A stretch of DNA of 64,000 nt from assembly GCA_018971385.1 (NCBI GenBank), contig JAGXAY010000002.1, positions 28,209-92,208 on the forward strand, in the 5' to 3' direction. The translations under genes were made by a program, and so were the position numbers. Below the pieces are notes generated by a model that worked only from the letters and a program-made list of their open reading frames with translations, did not search any database and had not been told where the DNA came from. Each line of letters begins with the position of its first letter. Within the stretch, counting starts at the first letter, position 1. Shown piece after piece: positions 17,202-24,800 of this stretch. The DNA is from Acidobacteriota bacterium. GTDB lineage: Bacteria > Actinomycetota > Acidimicrobiia > Acidimicrobiales > RAAP-2.

Positions 17202-18616
17202 CCCGTCCCTCGGTCGTGATCGTCGGCGGAGGCATTGCGGGTCTCGCCGCGGCCTTCGAACTCTCCGGCGGCGCATCGCCCCGCGACGACGCCCCGCGAA
17301 TCGAACTGATCGAGAGCGACGCCACTCTCGGAGGTCCGCTCACCACCGTCGCGTGGAGGGGACGTCACCTCGACCTCGGACCGGACGGATTCCTCGCTCG
17401 ACGCCCCGAGGCGCTCGCCCTCCTGCGCGACCTCGGGCTCGAGAACGAGCTGGAGTACGTCGACGCCTCCGGAGCATCCCTCTATCTGCGAGGGGCCCTT
17501 CGGACGTTGCCCGAGGACTCGGTGATGGGGATTCCCCGCAGCAGTACCTCGATGCGCGACATGGGAGGGCTCTCCACCTCGGCGGTGTTCGCGGTCCGGC
17601 GCGACGAACGCCTACCGCGCCGACAGCGGGTCGGCGACGATGCCTCTATCGGGGAGATCGTGCGACGCGCCTGGGGTGATGAGGTCGCCTACCGCATCGT
17701 GGAGCCGATGATCGGGGGCATCCAGGCGGGGCGGATCGATCAACTGAGCGCGCGCAGTGTCTTTCCGCCCCTACTCGAGGCGGCCCGGCGGGGCGGGTCG
17801 CTGTTGAGGGCCCTGGCCTCCCTCTCACCTTCGTCGACCTCCACGACTCCTAGTTTCGCCTCACTCGAGCGCGGGCTCGGATCCCTGCCCGTCCGCTTGG
17901 CGGACGTACTTCGCGAACGAGGTGTCGAGGTGAGAACCGGCCACTCCGTCGAGACCGTGCGGGAAACCCCCGGCGAGTACCCACTGGCCGTCGAGACGGC
18001 CGACACGGTCACCCCCGCTCACGCCGTCATTCTCGCGACGCCCGCCCCCACCAGCGCTCGGCTCGTCAGTTCGCTCACCGACGGGGCGACGGGCCTTTCC
18101 ACCATCGACTCGGCGAGTGCCGCCATGATCTCTCTTCTCTACACGGCGGACGATCTGACACTCCCTCCTCAGGGGACCGGGGTGCTCATCCCGCTCGACA
18201 CCCCCTTTAGTGGCGATACCCACCTCGTGACGGCCCTCACTTTCCTCGATCGCAAATGGCCCCACCTTCGCCGAGACGGTGAAGTGCTCATCCGTGCACA
18301 CGTGGGACGAATCGACGATCACCGGGGCGAGCAGATGAGTGATGACGCCCTTCTGGAGCGCGTGGTGGCCGAAGTAGCCACTGTGCTGGGCGCCCGGGGA
18401 ACACCCCTCGACTCCTTCGTCCAGCGCTGGCCCCGCGGACTCCCCCAGTACTACGTGGGCCACGCAGAACGGGTCACCCACGCCCGAAGCGCTCTCGAGC
18501 CCTTCGGCATCCTCCTCGCCGGGAGCCCCTACGACGGGGTCGGAATTCCCGCGAGTATCGGGTCGGGGCGCCGAGCCGCCCAGCAGGTCCTCACTCGCCT
18601 CGGACACGGCGAGTAG
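17198..18616 (+). CDS. cgoX: Coproporphyrinogen III oxidase (HemY/CgoX-type flavoprotein)
   Basis: This 472-residue FAD enzyme of the HemY/protoporphyrinogen oxidase family has a dinucleotide-binding motif VIVGGGIAGLAAAFEL at the N-terminus, RHLDLGPDGFLARRPEAL, and a C-terminal FAD segment GVGIPASIGSGRRAA. In monoderm bacteria these enzymes oxidise coproporphyrinogen III to coproporphyrin III, which the upstream ferrochelatase then metallates. The final decarboxylase ChdC/HemQ is not in this window. Translationally coupled to cpfC by a GTGA overlap. Confidence 0.92.
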   Translation: MTRPSVVIVGGGIAGLAAAFELSGGASPRDDAPRIELIESDATLGGPLTTVAWRGRHLDLGPDGFLARRPEALALLRDLGLENELEYVDASGASLYLRGALRTLPEDSVMGIPRSSTSMRDMGGLSTSAVFAVRRDERLPRRQRVGDDASIGEIVRRAWGDEVAYRIVEPMIGGIQAGRIDQLSARSVFPPLLEAARRGGSLLRALASLSPSSTSTTPSFASLERGLGSLPVRLADVLRERGVEVRTGHSVETVRETPGEYPLAVETADTVTPAHAVILATPAPTSARLVSSLTDGATGLSTIDSASAAMISLLYTADDLTLPPQGTGVLIPLDTPFSGDTHLVTALTFLDRKWPHLRRDGEVLIRAHVGRIDDHRGEQMSDDALLERVVAEVATVLGARGTPLDSFVQRWPRGLPQYYVGHAERVTHARSALEPFGILLAGSPYDGVGIPASIGSGRRAAQQVLTRLGHGE

Positions 18617-18642
18617 CTCCCTCGTCTGGGAGACTAGACCCC

Positions 18643-21630
18643 GTGGTAGCCACTTCGACCGTGACCGTGCGCGTCCCCCACGGGCACCGCGTGATCATTG
18701 TGAGTGACCTGCACCTGACACCCACCACGTCGCCGGACTCCCGAGCAGTACGAGAAGTGGTAACTCTGCTCGGTGACTACGACGACCCCACGACGTTCAT
18801 TGTGGCGGGCGGGCTTTTTCGCCTCGATTCCACCCACGCCCTCGCCGATCTCACGGCCACCTTGAAGCACCTTCCCGAACTGCGCCACTCCCTAGCCCGC
18901 TTCTCATCTCTCGACTCTCACCGAGCGATAGTCCTCACCGGCCCCGGAGAAGGCATCCTCCACGACCCCGCCCTCCTCGAGGTCCTCGGTGAAGTCGGCG
19001 TCGAGGTAGCCCGCGACATCTCGCTCCTCGTCGAAGGTGACGACGGTCCTCGAGAGTTAGTGGTCACGACCGGCCAGCGCCTGACCTCGTCGAAGGACAC
19101 TGTCCCCTCCACCCCCTTCATTGAGGATCCCTTGCGGGAGATTCGCTTCGCCACGTCGCGAACTCTCTACCGTCGCCTCGCCCCCCTCATCTGGCTCGTG
19201 GTCGCGCTGGTGCTCGGGGCGGACTTACTTCACTCCATTCTCCAACTCGTGACTCACTTCACCCACCACGTCTATCGAGTTCACGTTCGTCCCCTGCACG
19301 CCCGGGGATTTTGGGGAGGACTTCTCATCAACGCCGTCGTCCTCGTCGGCGCTGAGGCCCTCGTCGTGGCGCTCGCGGGCGCGGTCGTCGGACGGGGAGT
19401 CGAGCGACGCCAGCGCGGAACGGACGTCTCCGAACCTCTCGCCACCCTGCGGGTGGGTGACCTCGACGCGCTCGACGTGGCCCGTCGAGTCGTCGCGCGA
19501 GGAGGCCTCGGGGCCGTGGTGGGCGGAGCGGCCCGCCCGGCGCTCGCGTACCTCGACCACGGCGTCTGCGCCACGCCCGGGCCCTCCCGAGAGGTGTGGA
19601 TTGAACGGGAGGGGCGTTTTGCTCTCCCGAGTGTTTTTACCCCCGTCGAGCGCATCGGGGTCGTCGAAGTGGAGGCCGCGCGCGAAATTCAAGTTCGTCT
19701 CCTCGGTGGCCAGTCACGGGCCTCGGGAACTCGACTCCTCGAACGTCTCGTCGCGGGAGCTCCTTTTCAACCGGCCCCGCCCAGCCCCACCTCACCGATT
19801 GGCCAGTGGCCGAACGGCTCACCCTTTCCTCTCGCCCTCGAACGGCTGACCGATCAACGTCGCCAGCGTTCCATTCGACGGTGGTCGAGCGGTCTCATTC
19901 TCGCCGCCGGCCTCATCGACGTGGTGACCACGGTCTCCACCCCCCTGCGTAATCGGTTGTCGGCCCTTCGCGGGCTCCTTCCCCTGGGCGTCGCCCAGGG
20001 CGCCGCCGTCTTGACGGCGCTCGCGGGCATCGCTCTCATCATGTTGGCGAGGGGAGTCCGACGGGGTCAACGGCGAGCGTGGGCCATCTCCGTCGCCGCC
20101 CTCTTCGTCACGGTCATCGCCCACCTCGCCCGCGGCGGAGCCCTTCCCACCTCGCTCATCGCCGCCGGCCTCGGTCTCTTCCTCCTCGTCGAACGGCGCC
20201 ACTTCCGGGGGGCGGCCGACCGCTCCAGCTTGCCTTCGGCCGCCCCCTTGCTCGTCTCGGTCGCCGTGCTGTCGATCTTCGCGGGGGCCGTCTCCGTCGA
20301 GGCCTCGGCCCACGGGCGTGTCGCTCTCCCGAACTTCGGGCGCGTCCTCCTCGCGTGCGCCGAACGTCTCTTTGGCGTCTACTGGATTCCCCTGCCCGAC
20401 ACGACGACCGACTTCGTGGATCCGGTCTTGCTCACCATCGGTATCTCGCTCGTCGTCGTCGTTCTCTACCTGCTGACTCGACCCGTCGTCGACCGACGCC
20501 TCTCGAATGTCGGACCGGCGCGAGCGGCCGAACGTCGCGTCGCCGAGCGGCGAGCTCGCGACATCGTGCGTCGCCACGGGCGGGGCACTCTCGACTACTT
20601 CGCCCTTCGTGACGACAAGCAGTTCTTCTTTTTCCGGGACTCTCTCGTCGCCTACGCCGTCTACGGCGGCGTCGCCCTCGTGTCCCCCGACCCCATCGGC
20701 CCCGAGGCCGAACGGGTGGAGGTCTTCAGCGCGTTTCGCTCCTACGCCGAATCACGGGGGTGGAGCGTCGCGATCACGGGAGCGGGAGCCGAGTGGCTCT
20801 CGATCTACCAAGCGGCAGGAATGCACTCGATTTACATCGGTGACGAAGCCATCGTGGACACGCACACCTTCTCCCTCGAGGGGGGCAAGATGAAGGGCCT
20901 GCGCCAGGCCTACAACCGGGTCGTTCGACACGGCTACACCGTGGAGTTCCTCGACCCCGCCGAGATTGACCCCGCCCACGTCAGCGGTGTGCTGGAGCTC
21001 ATCTCCATGCTCCGGCGTGGCGAGGGAGAACGGGGATTCTCCATGATGCTCGGACGACTCTTCGATCCGAAGGATCGCGGACTCCTCCTCACTCTCGTGT
21101 CGGGTCCCGATGGTCGGCCCGCTGCGGCCCTCCAGTTCGTGCCCTCCCCCGCACTCCAGGGTTACTCCCTCGACCTCATGCGCCGCGATCCGGGGGACCA
21201 TCCGAACGGACTCATCGACTTCGCCCTCGTGTCCACCATCTTTCACCTGCGCGACCAGGGGGCTAAGGGGCTCTCGCTCAACTTTGCGGCCTTTCGTTCC
21301 GTCCTCGACGGGGAACGGGGCGAGGGGGCGTTCACTCGCGTCGAACGATGGGCCCTCCGTCGGCTCTCGGGAATCTTGCCCATCGAGTCCCTCTGGGCCT
21401 TTAACGCGAAGTACGACCCTCGCTGGCTACCTCGTTACCTCGTCTATCCCGCCGCCGAACAGTTCGTGCCGGTCGTCATGGCCATCTTGCGCGCCGAGTC
21501 CCTCACCGAACTTCCCGTGATTGGACGACTTCTCGCGAACGATCCCTCGAATCGTCCCGGCACCGTCGTTCCTGACGACGTGCTCGCGGCCGCCCGGGAG
21601 TCGAGCTCCACCGAAACCACGGCTCCGTAA
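18643..21630 (+). CDS. Membrane fusion: degenerate metallophosphoesterase plus LPG-synthase-type (DUF2156) domain
   Basis: The 995-residue product has three parts. Residues about 1-190 resemble a calcineurin-like phosphoesterase (VIIVSDLHLTP keeps Asp-x-His), but the expected GD and GNHD motifs read AGGLFR and TGPGEG, so metal binding looks lost. Two membrane helices and a soluble segment follow, then a bundle of helices (about 400-620). Residues about 640-960 match the C-terminal catalytic domain of MprF/LysX lysyl-phosphatidylglycerol synthases: DYFALRDDKQFFFFRDS, ALVSPDPIGPEAER, GDEAIVDTHTFSLEGGKM, LRQAYNRVVRHGYT, and SLNFAAFR. No lysyl-tRNA synthetase domain is present. The likely role is aminoacylation of membrane lipid from aminoacyl-tRNA. 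The GTG start follows a GAGACT hexamer with a 7-base gap. Confidence 0.8.
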   Translation: MVATSTVTVRVPHGHRVIIVSDLHLTPTTSPDSRAVREVVTLLGDYDDPTTFIVAGGLFRLDSTHALADLTATLKHLPELRHSLARFSSLDSHRAIVLTGPGEGILHDPALLEVLGEVGVEVARDISLLVEGDDGPRELVVTTGQRLTSSKDTVPSTPFIEDPLREIRFATSRTLYRRLAPLIWLVVALVLGADLLHSILQLVTHFTHHVYRVHVRPLHARGFWGGLLINAVVLVGAEALVVALAGAVVGRGVERRQRGTDVSEPLATLRVGDLDALDVARRVVARGGLGAVVGGAARPALAYLDHGVCATPGPSREVWIEREGRFALPSVFTPVERIGVVEVEAAREIQVRLLGGQSRASGTRLLERLVAGAPFQPAPPSPTSPIGQWPNGSPFPLALERLTDQRRQRSIRRWSSGLILAAGLIDVVTTVSTPLRNRLSALRGLLPLGVAQGAAVLTALAGIALIMLARGVRRGQRRAWAISVAALFVTVIAHLARGGALPTSLIAAGLGLFLLVERRHFRGAADRSSLPSAAPLLVSVAVLSIFAGAVSVEASAHGRVALPNFGRVLLACAERLFGVYWIPLPDTTTDFVDPVLLTIGISLVVVVLYLLTRPVVDRRLSNVGPARAAERRVAERRARDIVRRHGRGTLDYFALRDDKQFFFFRDSLVAYAVYGGVALVSPDPIGPEAERVEVFSAFRSYAESRGWSVAITGAGAEWLSIYQAAGMHSIYIGDEAIVDTHTFSLEGGKMKGLRQAYNRVVRHGYTVEFLDPAEIDPAHVSGVLELISMLRRGEGERGFSMMLGRLFDPKDRGLLLTLVSGPDGRPAAALQFVPSPALQGYSLDLMRRDPGDHPNGLIDFALVSTIFHLRDQGAKGLSLNFAAFRSVLDGERGEGAFTRVERWALRRLSGILPIESLWAFNAKYDPRWLPRYLVYPAAEQFVPVVMAILRAESLTELPVIGRLLANDPSNRPGTVVPDDVLAAARESSSTETTAP

Positions 21631-21679
21631 GGTCGTCGAACAAGGCGTCGCAACCTAAGTTCCTGGATTCCACTCTGGT

Positions 21680-21806
21680 GGAGCGGTTCGCTCCGCTGAC
21701 TAATCTCCGCGTTCCGCAGCGGAACGAGTTGACATCAGCTCAGGCTGCATCCGCCATGCTCCGTCCGTCTCGTTGACTTCAGTCCCCGCCAACCGAACCT
21801 TCGGTT
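21680..21806. repeat. Cluster of short perfect hairpins between convergent genes
   Basis: Three small inverted repeats lie in this 244-base gap: GGAGCG/CGCTCC with a 3-base loop (21680-21694), CGTTCCGC/GCGGAACG with a 1-base loop (21710-21726), and AACCGAA/TTCGGTT with a 2-base loop (21791-21806). They probably contribute to termination of the convergent genes. No coding potential is seen here. Confidence 0.5.
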
Positions 21807-21828
21807 CACTAAGTGGGGTGAGACGTCA

Positions 21829-21866
21829 TGTGGTCCCCGTCACCGCGCACGACGACGGGGACCACA
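21829..21866 (-). terminator. 13-bp stem terminator after the repeat-protein gene
   Basis: TGTGGTCCCCGTC at 21829-21841 pairs perfectly with GACGGGGACCACA at 21854-21866 across a 12-base loop, eight bases beyond the stop of the minus-strand gene. There is no strong T-run, so it may act as a hairpin-only or bidirectional terminator. Confidence 0.7.
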
Positions 21867-21874
21867 CGGAGGAA

Positions 21875-24800
21875 CTAGATCTGAAGAGTCACGCGGCGGA
21901 ACTTCTCAAAGTTCTTGAGGTGAGACTTACCCATTTCGATGACCGGCTTCACCACGAACTTCACCGGGGCAATGTGTAGCTTCCGCTCGAGGCCCTGCAT
22001 GAACTTGATGGCGCTGTACGCCCGACTCTTCGCCAAGTTACGTACCTGGTTCATCGTCAGATACTTACCCTTACCGTCGTGAGCCTTCGTCTCGTAGATC
22101 GCGTAACCGATAATCGTGACCGACTTGAGATGAAGGGCGGACACCTCGCGCAGCGTGGTGATGATCACCTTGATGTCGTTCGAGCTCGCCCCGAATGCGG
22201 CCTGGTAGGCCGCGAACGGCTTACTCGGAAGCGCGATCGGGCTCGTGGGTAACGCCTTCGTCGGCGTCGTCGCCTTGGAAATCGAGGTTGTCGATCCCGC
22301 CGACGTGGTGGTCGAGACCCGGAACTGGAAGTTAGACGATGTGTTCAGACCCGGAACTGTCGCTGTTGTTCCCGAGATGTCACTCGCGGGAACTGTTTCC
22401 CACGTCTGCCCACCGTTCGTGGTGTACTGCACGACGTAATCCGACGGCGGAGTATTGGGAACCGGCGACCACGTAATGACTCCGGTACCGGTGGGGCTGA
22501 CCACGACCGTCGAAATCACTGGTGGCTGGTTACTCGAAATACTCGCCGTCGGCGAACTCGTCGCCGACGCGACCCCCGCGACGTTAGTTTCGATCACCTT
22601 TACCGTAATGGCGTTGCCGATGTCGGAGGACTGCACAACGTAGGTCGATGCGGTCGCCCCCGAAATGGCCTGGCCGTTGTCGAACCATTGGTACGTCTCG
22701 ACCGGAGTCGGGACGCCCGTTACCCCCGCCGACTTCGCGGTCAACGTCTGACCCACAGTCGGGGTTCCGGTGATAGTGGCCGAGGAGATGGTCGGAGCAA
22801 TCGCCGGAACGTTACTCTCCGGCGCGCTCGTCGCTGACGCGTGACCCACTGAGTTCGTTTCCGTGATGGTCACCGTAATGGCGTTCGCGAAGTCCGAGGG
22901 CTGCACAACGTAGGTCGATGCGGTCGCCCCCGAAATGGCCCGGCCGTTGTCGAACCACTGGTACGTCTCGACCGGAGTCGGGACGCCCGTTACCCCCGCG
23001 GACTTCGCGGTCAACGTCTGACCCACAGTCGGGGTTCCGGTGATAGCGGCCGAGGAGATGGTCGGGACCAGTCCGGCAATCGAGGAGCTCGGAGAGCTCG
23101 TCGCTGACACGTGACCCACTGAGTTCGTTTCCGTGATGGTCACCGTAATGGCGTTCGCGAAGTCGGAGGACTGCACAACGTAGTTCGATGCGGTCGCCCC
23201 CGAAATGGCCCGGCCGTTGTCGAACCACTGGTACGTCTCGACCGGCGTGGGGGCGCCGCTCACCCCCGCGGAGTTCGCGGTCAACGTCTGGCCCACGGTC
23301 GGCGTGCCGGTGATAGTGGCCGAGGAGATGGTCGGGGCGATGCCCGCCGTCTCGACGTTGGCGACACCACCGAGGAACGGACCACCCGAGGTCGTCGGGT
23401 TCGCCACCAGTTCGAAGTAGTAGGTGGTTAGATCGGTAAGTCCCGTGACCACCGCGCTGTACGGCGTCGTCGACCCCGACCCGGTTCCCGCGACCGCCGT
23501 GACCGACGTTCCGGAGCAATTTCCCGAAGTGAACGGCGTGTCCTGGTAACAGAACTGAACCGATGACAGCGCCATCGAGTTCGGGTTCACGATGTCACCG
23601 GTCAACGTGGCGCTCGACGACGACGTTGATCCGGTCAGCGTCGTCACTACCGGTCCGGCGGTGAACTGATGTACTCCACCCACGTACTGCGAGGGCGTCA
23701 AGGCCGAGTCCGTCGCAACCAGTTCGTAGTAGTACGTGGTACCCGGAACGAGGGAGGCCAGCGCCCCGGTGTACTGCGTGGACGCACCCGTCGTCGTTCC
23801 AGCGACCGCGGACACCGTGGTTCCGAGGCAGCCACCCGACGTAAAGGGAGTGTCTTGGTAGCAGAACTGGACCGAAGTGAAGGAGTCGCCGGCGGGGTTG
23901 TAGAGCGAGCCCGACAGCACGCTCGTCGTGGGCTCGATGTTGAGGGCGCTACCCGTGGCCGCCGTCGGGCCGGTTGAGAAGGTCTTCACTCCTCCGTAGA
24001 ACGTCGTCCCGGTCGTGGAGTCGGTCACTACCAATTCGTAATCGTACGTGGTCGAGGGGCTGAGACCCGATAGGCCGGCGGAGTACCCCGTGGTCGACGC
24101 CACGGTCGAGCCCGTCGACGCGGTGGCGCTCAGTGAGCCAACCGCTGTCGAACACTGGCCCGAGGAGAACGTCGTTGGGGCGTAGCAAAAGCTCGCGCTC
24201 AGGGTGTCCCCGTTCGGGTTATAGGCGGTTCCCGAAATCGTGGCCGTCGAGTCTCCCACTGACGTGGGGGTGCTCGTTCGAGTGACCGGAGCCGCGACAA
24301 AACTCACGACTCCACCGTCGAGGCTTTGACTCGAGGTCTGATCCTGAGCGGTCAACTCGTAGTAATACGTCGTGCCCGCCGTAAGTCCCGTCACGGCCGC
24401 CGTGTACTGGGTTCCCGACGGCGAGGAAGATCCCGCCACGGCGGTGACCGTTGTCCCGTGGCACGCTCCGGTGGTAAAGCTCGACGTCTGGTAGCAAAAC
24501 TGCGGTGCCGCCGCGAGCGTGTCACCCGCCGGGTTATAGATCGATCCCGTGAAGGTTCCCGACGTGTCCGTGAGAGCACTCACCGGTCCCGTCGTCGCCA
24601 CTGGCCCTGTCGTGAACTGTTCGACTCCTCCGTACAGGGGACTGGACGTGGTGGCATCACTCGTGACGAGTTCGTAGTAGTAGGTGGTCGAGGGCGACAG
24701 ATTCGTCGGCGTCGCACCGTAGGACGTGACCGTCGCGGAGCTCGACCCCGCGGTGGCGGCGACTGTCGATCCAGTGCACTGGCCGGAGGCGAAACTGGTG

